NCBI GenBank assembly: GCA_023393165.1
Contig: JAEWMJ010000057.1
Coordinates: 1-64,000 of the forward strand
DNA length: 64,000 nucleotides
Source: Bacillota bacterium
Lineage (GTDB): Bacteria > Bacillota > Clostridia > Christensenellales > Christensenellaceae
Direction of reading: 5' to 3'
Part shown: positions 24,420-33,806 of the stretch, piece by piece
Layout: every line of letters starts with the position of its first letter
How positions within the stretch are numbered: the first letter of the stretch is position 1
The notes under the pieces: generated by a model
The model's database searches: none
The model's input: only the letters and a program-made list of their open reading frames with translations
Told to the model about the DNA's origin: nothing
Translations under genes and position numbers: made by a program

Positions 24420-25259
24420 TCAGTTCCGGAAACTTTTTACTGCAAAAGTTGCGGCAAAGAACATGGCGGTCAAGAGTACGATGGTAGCTCCGCTGGCCGT
24501 GCCCCAGTAATAGGACAGTATCAGGCCGGAAATTCCCGAGACGACAGCGATCAATACCGAAAAGAAATGATATTGCCGCACGTTCCGCGATATATTCCGC
24601 GCAGCAGCCGCGGGCAGCACCAGCAGGGAACTGATGATCAGCACCCCGACCCACTGTATGGAGATTGTCACAACCACAGCGGTAATCAATGTAAACACCG
24701 TCTCATATAGAACAACATGTAAACCCCTGCTGCGCGCAAGAGACGAGTTTATACTTACAACGAGGAGCTTATTGAACACCAAAAACCACAATATGATTAC
24801 AACCGCAAATGTCACGGCCAGCATGGCAAGATCGGACGCGCTAATGCTTAAAAGATCGCCGATCAGGTACGCGGAGTATTTTGCAAACCCTCCGCTGCGG
24901 GACAGAAGCACAATGCCAAGCGCGACCGCCGACGAAGAAAAAACGCCGATGATCGTATCGGTTGAAGCCGTATTGGCTCTTTTTACCGCCATAATGGCAA
25001 AAGACAGCAGAACGGAAAAAAGGATCATAGACCACAGCGGCTGGCCGATTCCAGCCACCACGCCTATTGCGATACCCGTGAGCGCCGAATGCCCCAAAGC
25101 GTCCGAAAAAAACGCCATCCGGTTGTTGACGACCATGGTGCCCAGCAAACCGAATATAGGCGTTACAAGCAGAACGCCAAGCAGCGCATTCTTCATAAAG
25201 TTATGCTCCGCCCAGTCAAACCGGAGCAGCATATCCATCACCCGGTAGACTTCCGTCAT
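24420..25259 (-). CDS. znuB: Zinc/manganese ABC transporter permease ZnuB
   Basis: A 279-aa ABC-3 family membrane protein with about seven to nine TM segments (G-T-M-V-V-N-N-R-M-A-F-F-S-D-A-L-G-H-S-A-L-T-G-I-A is the conserved early block). The true start is the ATG at 25259, overlapping the znuC stop by four bases (ATGA); GGAGAAAA precedes it. The longer upstream frame is znuC's shadow. Confidence 0.92.
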   Translation of the reverse strand: MTEVYRVMDMLLRFDWAEHNFMKNALLGVLLVTPIFGLLGTMVVNNRMAFFSDALGHSALTGIAIGVVAGIGQPLWSMILFSVLLSFAIMAVKRANTASTDTIIGVFSSSAVALGIVLLSRSGGFAKYSAYLIGDLLSISASDLAMLAVTFAVVIILWFLVFNKLLVVSINSSLARSRGLHVVLYETVFTLITAVVVTISIQWVGVLIISSLLVLPAAAARNISRNVRQYHFFSVLIAVVSGISGLILSYYWGTASGATIVLLTAMFFAATFAVKSFRN

Positions 25260-26047
25260 GAATTTTCTCCTTCCGTCCCATGTTTCATCAGATCGAGGCC
25301 GAACAGTTCTATGGTCTTTCTGTCGCTGAAAACTTCTTTTGGAGTACCCACGCATTCCACGGTTTTATTGTTGATAAGCACAACGCGGTCGGCATACTGC
25401 GAAACGAGGTTTAAATCGTGGGATACGAGAATAATGGACAAGTCGTAATTGCGGCGCAGTTCGGATACCATATTGTAAAAAAGCTGCAGTCCGGCCGGGT
25501 CTATGCCCGACACCGGCTCGTCCATAAGCAGCAGGTCAGGCAGGGGGTCGAGCGCCAGCGCCAGCAGAACGCGCTGCAGTTCTCCGCCCGAAAGCTCTCC
25601 CAGCCTTCTTGCGATCAGATGTTCCGCATCTGCGCGCATAAGGCTTTGAAGCACTGCTTCCCGCACTTTTTTAGGGTGGAAAAACCAGACGGCTTTTGTG
25701 GATAACGCCGCGGCAAAAAGATCGTATACGCTGGTGGGCGAACTGCCGTCAAACTCCAGTTTCTGGGGCACATAGCCTATCAGCGGTTTGCCGGTGCGCT
25801 TGTTTTTCTCATCCAGGAATATGAGCTCTCCCGAATGCGGGATCTCTCCTAAAACCGCCTTCAAAAGCGTGCTTTTACCCGCGCCGTTGGGCCCTATCAC
25901 GGCGGTAAGTTCCCCGCAGTGTATATGGAGATTGACATTCCTCAGTATCTCATATTTTCCCCGCACAACGCCGAAATTCTCTATCCTGGTGCAGCACAGG
26001 CCGCTTGTACAATGATTTGCCCCGTGCCCGTTTAAATTCCCGTTCAC
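25256..26047 (-). CDS. znuC: Zinc ABC transporter ATPase ZnuC
   Basis: A 263-aa ATPase: Walker A G-P-N-G-A-G-K-S-T, Q-loop V-P-Q-K, signature L-S-G-G-E-L-Q-R-V, Walker B L-L-L-M-D-E-P-V-S-G-I-D, and the H-loop in L-V-S-H-D. It begins at a GTG overlapping the znuA stop (GTGA). A Cys/His-containing N-terminal extension (G-H-G-A-N-H-C-T-S-G-L-C-C) precedes the ATPase fold and is unusual. Confidence 0.92.
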   Translation of the reverse strand: MNGNLNGHGANHCTSGLCCTRIENFGVVRGKYEILRNVNLHIHCGELTAVIGPNGAGKSTLLKAVLGEIPHSGELIFLDEKNKRTGKPLIGYVPQKLEFDGSSPTSVYDLFAAALSTKAVWFFHPKKVREAVLQSLMRADAEHLIARRLGELSGGELQRVLLALALDPLPDLLLMDEPVSGIDPAGLQLFYNMVSELRRNYDLSIILVSHDLNLVSQYADRVVLINNKTVECVGTPKEVFSDRKTIELFGLDLMKHGTEGENS

Positions 26048-26967
26048 TTCAGTGCCTCTTTGAGTACATTTAGATTGTTTTCCATAATATCAATATACGC
26101 GTCCGGGTCCTCAGGTCCGGTCACAGCCGGATCAAGGGTATAAAGCTTGCTCCCGGTTTCCCCGGAGATCGTCTCAGCCGCGGAAGCAGGATACTGCGGC
26201 TCCGCAAACAGCGCCTTGACGTTTAATTTTTTGATTATATCGATCGTATCCGCAAGTTCTTTGGCGCTGGGCTCGGAACCCGGTTCGCGCTCAATGACGC
26301 CTACAATGTTCAGATCAAATTCCTGTGCAAAATACGGAAAAGCCTCGTGGAATGTTATGATGTTCCGGTTTGGCAGCCCGTCAAGTTCGCTGTGCATCCT
26401 GTCTTTCAAGTCTTCCAGCTTTTTTACGTATGCGTCCATATTGGATGCGAACTTCGCCGCATCGTTTGGGAACATATCGGAAAGCTGAGCGCCGATGTTT
26501 TTCACCTGCAGTATGGCGTTTGAAACGCTGACCCACAGATGGGGATTGTCCCCTTCTTCTCCTTCCCCGCTGATCAGCGGGATATTCAGGCTGGAATCGA
26601 TGATTTTAAGATCCGGGAACTGCTGAAGTACCTTTCCCATAAAGGATTCCATATCTGCGCCGTTGATCACCAGCGCGGAAGCGTCTTCCAGGTTCTTCAT
26701 ATCTTCGGGTGTAACGGTATAGTCATGCAGGCACCCCATTGTGGGCTGAGTCATATCGACTACCCTTATGCCGGGCATGTCCATGGTGATATTCATGAGC
26801 ATGATATATATCGGATAAAAGGACGCCGCAATGGTGATCCGCTCTTCTCCATTTTCATTAACGTTTGCCGCGGCCGTTCCGGTATCCGCGCCGCCGGAAG
26901 AACAACCCGCCAGCAATCCGGCAACCAGCAAAACAGCCACAAAAATTTTTAATACTTTCACTTTCAT
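26044..26967 (-). CDS. znuA: Zinc-binding lipoprotein ZnuA (cluster A-I)
   Basis: A 307-aa lipoprotein (lipobox L-L-A-G-C). Metal ligands are readable: H in C-L-H-D-Y-T-V-T-P-E-D, H in H-L-W-V-S, H in T-F-H-E-A-F-P-Y-F, and the acidic ligand region A-E-P-Q-Y-P. I place the start at 26967: GAGGG precedes it, and the upstream in-frame ATG at 26997 lies inside the Zur-type box. It lacks the long His-rich loop of many ZnuA proteins; the CobW protein carries a His-rich region instead. Confidence 0.92.
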   Translation of the reverse strand: MKVKVLKIFVAVLLVAGLLAGCSSGGADTGTAAANVNENGEERITIAASFYPIYIMLMNITMDMPGIRVVDMTQPTMGCLHDYTVTPEDMKNLEDASALVINGADMESFMGKVLQQFPDLKIIDSSLNIPLISGEGEEGDNPHLWVSVSNAILQVKNIGAQLSDMFPNDAAKFASNMDAYVKKLEDLKDRMHSELDGLPNRNIITFHEAFPYFAQEFDLNIVGVIEREPGSEPSAKELADTIDIIKKLNVKALFAEPQYPASAAETISGETGSKLYTLDPAVTGPEDPDAYIDIMENNLNVLKEALK

Positions 26968-26981
26968 TTCATCCCTCTTAT

Positions 26982-26996
26982 TGAGAATGATTTTCA
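26982..26996. promoter_or_regulatory. Fur-family 7-1-7 box, candidate Zur operator
   Basis: TGAGAAT-G-ATTTTCA is a 7-1-7 inverted repeat with one mismatch, the format of Bacillus Fur/Zur/PerR boxes. It begins a few bases downstream of the znu promoter's -10 element, so bound repressor would block transcription. Confidence 0.8.
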
Positions 26997-27005
26997 TTTG
27001 CGTTA

Positions 27006-27034
27006 ATTTTAATCTTTCAATACCGTTTTGTCAA
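27006..27034 (-). promoter_or_regulatory. Promoter of the znuACB-zur-cobW operon
   Basis: On the minus strand TTGACA (27034-27029), 17 bp, TAAAAT (27011-27006). The transcription start is expected near 26999, adjoining the Fur-type box. Confidence 0.85.
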
Positions 27035-27153
27035 CTGCATCATACTATTTTTTGTCATTTCTCTTATATGATGTCATTATTTTGAGAATGCCAAACCTTT
27101 TTGCATTCATTTTTTTGCTTATTTTCAAAATCATGGTCCACGGCAGCAGGCGC

Positions 27154-27176
27154 AAAAAAAGCGGCCAACGCCGCTT
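27154..27176 (-). terminator. Terminator of the sensor gene
   Basis: On the minus strand AAGCGGC-GTTG-GCCGCTT is followed by a T-run, ~35 bp after the stop of the GGDEF/HD-GYP gene. Confidence 0.85.
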
Positions 27177-27208
27177 AGACTACCGCAACCCTAACTGCCG
27201 CGTTATTC

Positions 27209-30184
27209 CTATTCAAAGCGCATATTCAATACTTTTTCTATGAATACCCTGACAATTTCCGGGTCAAATTGCGTGCCGGCGTTTTTTATGATCTCCAAAG
27301 CCGCCTCTTTCGGGCTTATTGCGTCCCTGAACGGGCTGGCTCCGGTCATAGCGTCATACGCGTCGGCAAGCGCAATGATTCTGGACTGCAAGGGAATATC
27401 TTCGCCTCTCAGTTGTTTGGGATACCCCAGTCCGTCCCACCGTTCCTGGTGCGCCAGAACATAGTGCGCAACCTGCGCCAGTTCGCTGACCGAACTTAAA
27501 ATATGATACCCTATTTCAGAGTGGCGGCGCACTTTGGCCATTTCAATATGGTCCAATTCGCCGTTTTTGTTGAGTATCCTCTCTTCTATTGCGATCTTCC
27601 CGATATCATGCAGCAGTCCAGCCGTTTCCAGTTCTTCCAGTTGGGCCGGGCCCATATGCATAGCCCTGCCGATTTCCCCGCATAATTGGCTTACCTGATC
27701 CGAATGCCTCTGTTCGCGCTCGTTCTTCCCATACAGTTTCTTTTTGATGATCTCCAAGGTCCTGCTGCGGGTCTTGATACTTTCGGACAGTTTATTGCCA
27801 TACATATGATCTTCCGCATTTTTGATCACTTCCACCATCGCTTCTTCCATCTCATACTTTGTTGCAAATCCGAATGAGACGGAAAGAATGATATTCTCAG
27901 AGGTATCCAGGGCAATGGCTTCCTGAATGCGCCGCACGATCCGCGCGGCCTCCGCGGAATCCGTTTTGGGGAGCAAAATGGAAAATTCGTCTCCGCCGAC
28001 CCTGGCTATGATATCGTCCGCCCTGCATACTTTTTTGAATACTTCCGCCGCCTTCTGAAGGAGCTTATCCCCCTGAAAATGCCCGAATGCATCGTTGGTC
28101 AGTTTTAAGCCGTTTACATCGGCGATCACAACCGTAACCGGAAGATTTCGTTTGGTATCCAGCCTGTGGAGCTCTTCCTCAAAAAACCTCCGGTTATACA
28201 AATCCGTCAGCTGATCGTGGTAACTCAATACCTCGATCTGTTTTTCAAAAGTATGCCGTTCGATGGCCCCGACCACCGCATCGGCAAGCAGGACCAGGAT
28301 ACCGGTCTCGCTATCCGGCCATAAGCGGGCGGTTTGGCAGTCATAAAATGCAATGAATCCCCAAAAATTTTTTTCACAGTAAAGAGGCAGAATCAAGTAA
28401 GATTTCACTTTTGCCTCTTCCAATAAGGTTTTGACTTTAGACTCCGGAAGGTTGCTTATTATATTGCTGAACGGCTTTCCGGCCGCAAGCGCGCGTGTGA
28501 ACTCATCCTTTTGCTCCAGAGAGATTTCGGGGAGCAGCGCCGGATTCATATCCACCTCTCCGCTTTTTGCGTCCCACTCGATTTTATGGATTGCTGAAAA
28601 TTTAAGCGCATCCGGTTCAAACTGGTTCTCATACAATGAGACCCTGTCCACACCCGCGGCAATTCCAACCTGTTTCACCGCTTCCGCCAAGGCGCTCATG
28701 AGGCCCCTGTTGCTCAGCATTTCCCCCGACGCCCTGGCAATCGCCGCAAGGATCATCCTCTGTCTTTTCAGCAGATTATATACTTCTTTTCTTTCGGTGA
28801 TATCCGAAATTATCATGGCAAACTGGTGGGGCTGCGGAGAATATAAGACAATCTCAAGATGTTTGTCCCTGTTTTTAAGATAATATTCGGCATGGTAAGG
28901 CTTCCCGGTTATTGTGACCTTCATAAACTTGTCGTTCCATTCTTCCATCATATCCGGATAAATTTCGTACAGAGGCCGCCCCAGTATATCCTTCCGTTTC
29001 GCACCGGTCAGGGTTTCAAAATACGGGTTTGCGTCGATACAAACAAAATCTCCCGGCTCTCCGTTTTCGTCCGTTCTAAGTTCGCAGACAAGGAGCCCCT
29101 GCTTCATCTGTGTGATGAGGAGCCTGTTTTTTTGCTCGCTCTTTTCGAGCTCTTTGAGCGTATCAACGTTTTTTGTTATATCCGTAAGCGTTATAATGCT
29201 GCCGCCTGCAAAATGTCCGTCGATGTTGATATCGGACACAGTGATATAATAGTATTTGGATATTCCGTCTTTCCGTATTTCAAGCTGCTCTTCCTTTTTC
29301 TCGGCTACGGCGTCCAAAAGAGGCCCATGCAGGCCGAGAACGGCGTAAAAGCTTTTTGAGAGTGCATCCTTTCCCAATTCTTCAAAAATTGCGGCAGCCG
29401 CAGGATTATAATCGACGATGATATTTCCGTCCAGAACGATAATCCCATTATTGGTGCTTTCATAGACATTGTTTACCGCAAGAGGCTTTAAATTTAAAAA
29501 CTGGTACTTGAATATGGATAATAAAAGCAGCATGCAGGATACCGGAAACAGGAGCGCGGCATAGTCTATCCCAAGCGGCCCCGCATTTGCGGTAATGAGC
29601 ACGATGCCTGCGCAGGGCAGGAAGGACGATATTATGGCAATGATATTTGAACTGCGTTCCTTTTTGGAAGAAAGTCTGAATCTGTACAAAATAAAAAAAG
29701 CGGAGATTGCAAGGCATGCCCCTGAAAATACGGATTGAATAAAATACAGGGAGCCTTTTTCCAGATACATGACCGGGAACAGCCCGTTATCCATAAGCCG
29801 GGCGCTGGCATAAAACAAATGATGGGATCCGTTGGTTAAATGCAAAATAAAATCAAAAACCGGGACAGCCAAAATTCCAGCGATCACCGGCGGCTTTAAG
29901 CACCGCTCTTTTCCGGCATATTGTATGGAGAAGATCAGCCAGAAAGCCGGAAAAAAAGGCAATCCAAAGTACTGAAAATTGTTCCAGAAAAGCATCCAGT
30001 TAAGGTCCGGACTGTTCAATTCCATAACATACCCAAATATGTATACGGATATCAGGAGGCACATGATCGAAAATGTCAGGGATAATTTCGTTTTTCTGTT
30101 CAGTAAAGAATAGAATGCATAAAAAACGGTAAGTACAACCGATATTAAAAGATATAAGCTTATTGCGGGCAAAAAAACATTCAT
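27209..30184 (-). CDS. Membrane sensor with 7TM, PAS, GAF, GGDEF and HD-GYP domains
   Basis: A 991-aa protein. Residues ~1-225 resemble the 7TM region found at the N-terminus of some histidine kinases. Two PAS-like domains (~230-480) and a GAF domain (~500-640) follow. A GGDEF domain (R-V-G-G-D-E-F) could make cyclic di-GMP, and an HD-GYP domain (L-L-H-D-I-G-K-I and H-x-x-x-x-D-G-L-G-Y-P) could degrade it. Both active-site motifs look intact, so the protein may switch between activities. The ATG at 30184 has AAAGG upstream; an earlier in-frame start at 30223 does not. Confidence 0.88.
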   Translation of the reverse strand: MNVFLPAISLYLLISVVLTVFYAFYSLLNRKTKLSLTFSIMCLLISVYIFGYVMELNSPDLNWMLFWNNFQYFGLPFFPAFWLIFSIQYAGKERCLKPPVIAGILAVPVFDFILHLTNGSHHLFYASARLMDNGLFPVMYLEKGSLYFIQSVFSGACLAISAFFILYRFRLSSKKERSSNIIAIISSFLPCAGIVLITANAGPLGIDYAALLFPVSCMLLLLSIFKYQFLNLKPLAVNNVYESTNNGIIVLDGNIIVDYNPAAAAIFEELGKDALSKSFYAVLGLHGPLLDAVAEKKEEQLEIRKDGISKYYYITVSDINIDGHFAGGSIITLTDITKNVDTLKELEKSEQKNRLLITQMKQGLLVCELRTDENGEPGDFVCIDANPYFETLTGAKRKDILGRPLYEIYPDMMEEWNDKFMKVTITGKPYHAEYYLKNRDKHLEIVLYSPQPHQFAMIISDITERKEVYNLLKRQRMILAAIARASGEMLSNRGLMSALAEAVKQVGIAAGVDRVSLYENQFEPDALKFSAIHKIEWDAKSGEVDMNPALLPEISLEQKDEFTRALAAGKPFSNIISNLPESKVKTLLEEAKVKSYLILPLYCEKNFWGFIAFYDCQTARLWPDSETGILVLLADAVVGAIERHTFEKQIEVLSYHDQLTDLYNRRFFEEELHRLDTKRNLPVTVVIADVNGLKLTNDAFGHFQGDKLLQKAAEVFKKVCRADDIIARVGGDEFSILLPKTDSAEAARIVRRIQEAIALDTSENIILSVSFGFATKYEMEEAMVEVIKNAEDHMYGNKLSESIKTRSRTLEIIKKKLYGKNEREQRHSDQVSQLCGEIGRAMHMGPAQLEELETAGLLHDIGKIAIEERILNKNGELDHIEMAKVRRHSEIGYHILSSVSELAQVAHYVLAHQERWDGLGYPKQLRGEDIPLQSRIIALADAYDAMTGASPFRDAISPKEAALEIIKNAGTQFDPEIVRVFIEKVLNMRFE

Positions 30185-30319
30185 TCTTTGAAACCTTTCG
30201 GCTAAAAAAGCCGAAGAACCCATATTAACGTATTTTTCTTTATATTATAACATTTTCTTTAACTTCACAATATTAATTCTTTAAAAATTGGTAACTTTTA
30301 TATGTAAAATTTATCTTGT

Positions 30320-32167
30320 ATGTTGTATGATATTGATAAAAGACTGGATGAAGAGGAAAAAAGATTGGAAAACTTTAAAACCTCCCCGCAGGAGGTCATT
30401 AACCTGCTGGGGATTTCTCAGGAAAGCGGCCTTTTCTTTTTTGACGGAGCTTTCGGGACATATTATTATCAAAAAAGAGGAAAAGACCCTTTTTGCGAAT
30501 ACGCCAACCTGAACGATCAGGATACGGTTTTAAATATTCACAGAGAATATATCGGCGCGGGAGTGCATGCAATCAAAACCAATACCTTCGGCGCAAATTC
30601 ACTGCTGACCGGCGACCGGGATACGGTCGCATCCATTATACAAAACGGGTTTGCAATTGCAACCGCGGCTGCTGCGGGCACAGATGTGAAAGTATTCGCG
30701 GACATCGGATTTATCAATTCCGAAGACGAAAACGTTGCAGACGAATACCGGAATCTGGCCGGACTGTTCATTGGCTGCGGTGCAAAATATTTTATTTTTG
30801 AAACGCTTGCGGAATTTGAAGAAATTCTGCCGGCCATTCGGCTTATTAAAACAAAAGTACCCGGGTCCATAGTCCTGGTATCCTTTGCGGTATCCCAGGA
30901 AGGCTTCACCAGCCGGGGCTGTTATTATAAAAACATCCTGGAAGAAGCCGCGCAAAGCGAATTTACGGATATTGTAGGCCTTAACTGCCTGTGCGGCCCA
31001 AGCCATATGGCCAGGCTGCTGCAAAACCTGGAGAATCCGGCAAAACCGCTTTCCGCAATGCCCAATTCCGGGTACCCCGCCGTACTGAACGGAAGATGCG
31101 TTTATCAGGATAATGCGGATTATTTTTCGGACCGTGCGGGCCAGATTCATTCGCTTGGCGTACGGATACTCGGCGGATGCTGCGGCACTACGCCGGCGCA
31201 CATCCGGGCGATGATCCGGCGAATCGGTGGTAAAACGGAAACCGGCGCCCCAAAGCCCTCGGATAAAACCGTTCCCGGGCAGAAAATCGCGCCCCGAAAC
31301 AGCCTGAAAAGCAGTTTTGAGGCGGGCAAAAAAATAATAGCCGTCGAACTGGACGCTCCGACCGACCTGAACTGCGGTTTTTTGACCGATTCCGCAGCCA
31401 GGGTACATGCGTGCGGAGCGGACCTGGTTACGGTGGCCGATTCACCGCTTGCACGCACACGGGCGGACAGCATAATGATAGCCGCAAAGGTAAAGCGCGA
31501 CACCGGTGTAAACGTTCTTCCTCATCTTTGCTGCCGCGACCGGAACCATATAGGGATCAAGGCGGCGCTGCTAGCCGGAAAAATAGAAGGTATAGAGAAC
31601 ATTCTGGTGATTACGGGCGATCCGGTCTCCCAGACGGACCGGGGCGAATACAAGGGCGTTTTCAATTTTAATTCGGCAGGCCTGATATCTTTTATCCGGC
31701 GTCTGAACGAAGAGGTATTTGCGTCCGCACCCTATTACATCGGCGGCGCGATCAATCCGAACGCCCTGCAGTTTTCCGCCGAACTTATGCGCGCGTCCCA
31801 GAAGGTTGCAAACGGCGCGGAGTTCCTGCTTTCCCAGCCTGTTTTTACCGATCAGGCGGCCGAAAACTTAAAGCATGCAAAAAAAGAACTGGGCTGCAGG
31901 ATACTGGCGGGCATATTGCCCATTGCAGGTTATAAAAACGCGCTTTTTTTAAACAACGAGGTTTCGGGAATAACGATACCCGAAAGCCTGATTGTAAAGC
32001 TGAAAGACAAAACCGCGGAAGAAGCGCGCGCAATTTCCATAGAATTCTGCATGAAGATTGTGAAAAAAACATATTCTACCTGCGACGGTTATTATATTAT
32101 GACGCCTTTAAGAAAAGTGGATCTGGTATGCGACCTGATCAGTAAGATAAGGAGTATGGAATCATGA
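30320..32167 (+). CDS. Homocysteine S-methyltransferase / methylenetetrahydrofolate reductase fusion
   Basis: A 615-aa bifunctional protein. Residues ~30-310 form the homocysteine-binding barrel with zinc cysteines in G-L-N-C and L-G-G-C-C-G-T-T-P. Residues ~330-615 form a MetF-type flavin barrel (V-E-L-D-A-P, L-V-I-T-G-D-P, A-I-N-P, S-Q-P-V-F). YitJ of Bacillus has this layout. The start is uncertain: ATG 30320 has no Shine-Dalgarno site, while a TTG at 30365 follows GAGGAAAA and would remove 15 residues. Its stop overlaps the next gene by four bases. Together they would link one-carbon folate to methionine. Confidence 0.88.
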   Translation: MLYDIDKRLDEEEKRLENFKTSPQEVINLLGISQESGLFFFDGAFGTYYYQKRGKDPFCEYANLNDQDTVLNIHREYIGAGVHAIKTNTFGANSLLTGDRDTVASIIQNGFAIATAAAAGTDVKVFADIGFINSEDENVADEYRNLAGLFIGCGAKYFIFETLAEFEEILPAIRLIKTKVPGSIVLVSFAVSQEGFTSRGCYYKNILEEAAQSEFTDIVGLNCLCGPSHMARLLQNLENPAKPLSAMPNSGYPAVLNGRCVYQDNADYFSDRAGQIHSLGVRILGGCCGTTPAHIRAMIRRIGGKTETGAPKPSDKTVPGQKIAPRNSLKSSFEAGKKIIAVELDAPTDLNCGFLTDSAARVHACGADLVTVADSPLARTRADSIMIAAKVKRDTGVNVLPHLCCRDRNHIGIKAALLAGKIEGIENILVITGDPVSQTDRGEYKGVFNFNSAGLISFIRRLNEEVFASAPYYIGGAINPNALQFSAELMRASQKVANGAEFLLSQPVFTDQAAENLKHAKKELGCRILAGILPIAGYKNALFLNNEVSGITIPESLIVKLKDKTAEEARAISIEFCMKIVKKTYSTCDGYYIMTPLRKVDLVCDLISKIRSMES

Positions 32168-32958
32168 TGATCATTGGAGAAAAACTGAATACGTCTATCC
32201 CCAAAACACAAACCGCTGTGGCTGCAAGAGATCTGGAATATCTGACCGGGCTGGTCCACAGCCAGGTGGAATTCGGGGCGGACTTTTTGGACATCAACAC
32301 GGCTGTGGGCGTGGATAACGAACTGGAAAGCTTAACCTGGCTTGTAAACCTGGTGATGGAACATTCAAAAGTCGGCATTATGCTGGACTCTCCCTCGCCG
32401 GAGGTGATATCGAATGTGATCGGCATCATAAAAGACAGGCCGGTTATAGTCAATTCGGTCACACTGGCAGACCGCCTGGAACTTCTCCCGGTGATACGGG
32501 ATACCGGCGCGCGGGTAGTAGGCCTTCCGATAGATGAAGACGGGATCCCGGATTCTGCGGCGCGAAGATGTGACAATGCGGCGCGCCTGATTGAAAAAAT
32601 CACACAATCCGGCATTCCGGCAGAAAAAATACTGATAGACGTTCTGGCCGAGTCGCTTGCGATCGCCGATCAGAACCTTATGACAGTCCTACAGACAATC
32701 CCGCTGGTAAAAAAAATGAATCCGGAGGTCAAAACCGTCTGCGGCGTATCCAATGTCTCCTTCGGGCTGCCCCAGAGGATCAACATCAACTGCGCTTTTT
32801 TAGTCGCAGCCGCCGCAGCGGGGCTGGACGCCGCGATCCTGGATATCACGTCTCCGACTGTGAAAACTTGCCTGCTTTCTTCTCTGGCTGTCGCCGGGAA
32901 AGACGAGTATTGCCTCCGGTATATCTCGCATATCCGCCAGCAAAAAAATAAACTGTAG
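32164..32958 (+). CDS. Pterin-binding methyltetrahydrofolate methyltransferase (AcsE/MetH folate-domain family)
   Basis: A 264-aa TIM barrel of the pterin-binding family: I-I-G-E-K-L-N near the start, D-F-L-D-I-N-T, D-S-P-S-P-E-V, and S-N-V-S-F-G-L-P near the end, as in methyltetrahydrofolate:corrinoid methyltransferases. It would pass the methyl of methyl-THF to a corrinoid protein. No corrinoid-binding protein is encoded beside it. It is translationally coupled to the homocysteine methyltransferase/MTHFR fusion (ATGA overlap), which suggests a split cobalamin-dependent methionine synthase rather than acetyl-CoA synthesis, though both are possible. Confidence 0.85.
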   Translation: MMIIGEKLNTSIPKTQTAVAARDLEYLTGLVHSQVEFGADFLDINTAVGVDNELESLTWLVNLVMEHSKVGIMLDSPSPEVISNVIGIIKDRPVIVNSVTLADRLELLPVIRDTGARVVGLPIDEDGIPDSAARRCDNAARLIEKITQSGIPAEKILIDVLAESLAIADQNLMTVLQTIPLVKKMNPEVKTVCGVSNVSFGLPQRININCAFLVAAAAAGLDAAILDITSPTVKTCLLSSLAVAGKDEYCLRYISHIRQQKNKL

Positions 32959-32967
32959 ACCAATCCT

Positions 32968-32994
32968 GCCGCTTAAAAAAGGCGGCTTTTTTTT
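32968..32994 (+). terminator. Terminator of the methyl-transfer operon
   Basis: GCCGC (32968-32972) pairs with GCGGC (32982-32986), followed by eight T, 10 bp after the stop codon. Confidence 0.88.
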
Positions 32995-33084
32995 ACCTTT
33001 TTAAAAATCTCTAAATATTCCGGAAATCCGGCCGATATATTAATTGGAATATATTACTAAACGGCAAACGAGGTGTTAACTTAA

Positions 33085-33714
33085 ATGAAAATCGAATCTT
33101 CGGCAATCAACGGCTCCCTTCTGGGGATGACCAATCAACCGGCGCTGTTTTCTAGCGTTTTGTCTAAAAACATCAATAACCAAATCGCCAATCTTCAGGA
33201 ACAGCTGAAAGAAATTGATGAAAATAAAAAACTTTCCTCCGAAGAGCGGACGGAAATGAAAAAGAAGCTGAACGCGCAGATAGAAAGTCTGGGTAAGCTC
33301 TTACAGGAAAAGCAAGCCGAAATGGAGATGAAAAGCAAGGAAATGGATCCGGACGAAAAGGATTCGGAAAGCGGCCTGCTGCAGTCCGCCGATCCGGCGC
33401 TCGTTTCTGTTGAAAAAATGATGGCTGTAATAAAAAACAGCGGCGGTTCCGAAGCCGACGTTCTTCATGCCGTAAAAACAACCCTGGAAGGCAATGCACG
33501 TATTCTCGCCGGCGAGATCGACACAGACGCCGCCCGCGGCCTGGATACGACGGAAAAAACAAAACAGCTTGCAGACATGCAGGCAAGAATCCAGACTATT
33601 GACAGGCGGCTCGCAGAATCAACTTCCGGCAGCCGTGATACCGGCGCGGACGGCGACAAGGATGACAAACAAAACAAAGGCGTGGGTTCAGGTCATTTTG
33701 ATATTACCGTTTAA
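33085..33714 (+). CDS. Coiled-coil FlxA-like protein
   Basis: A 209-aa protein of mostly charged, helical sequence. A coiled coil at ~28-90 (Q-I-A-N-L-Q-E-Q-L-K-E-I, then E-E-R-T-E-M-K-K-K-L) resembles the FlxA-like family common in Clostridia, whose function is unclear. The C-terminal tail is Asp/Lys/Gly-rich. No signal peptide or TM is seen. GAGGTG precedes the ATG. It is a single gene between two terminators. Confidence 0.6.
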   Translation: MKIESSAINGSLLGMTNQPALFSSVLSKNINNQIANLQEQLKEIDENKKLSSEERTEMKKKLNAQIESLGKLLQEKQAEMEMKSKEMDPDEKDSESGLLQSADPALVSVEKMMAVIKNSGGSEADVLHAVKTTLEGNARILAGEIDTDAARGLDTTEKTKQLADMQARIQTIDRRLAESTSGSRDTGADGDKDDKQNKGVGSGHFDITV

Positions 33715-33756
33715 ATTTATTCATAATTTTTTATAAATTAAATCCGACGGAATATA

Positions 33757-33782
33757 ATGCCGCTTTCTTAATAAAGCGGCAT
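33757..33782. terminator. Terminator between the converging FlxA-like and M28 protease genes
   Basis: ATGCCGCTTT and AAAGCGGCAT form a 10-bp perfect stem with a 6-nt loop, between the stop at 33714 and the minus-strand stop at 33807. It can serve both genes; the T tracts are short. Confidence 0.75.
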
Positions 33783-33806
33783 ACTTTTCATACGGGGATG
33801 TTTTCT

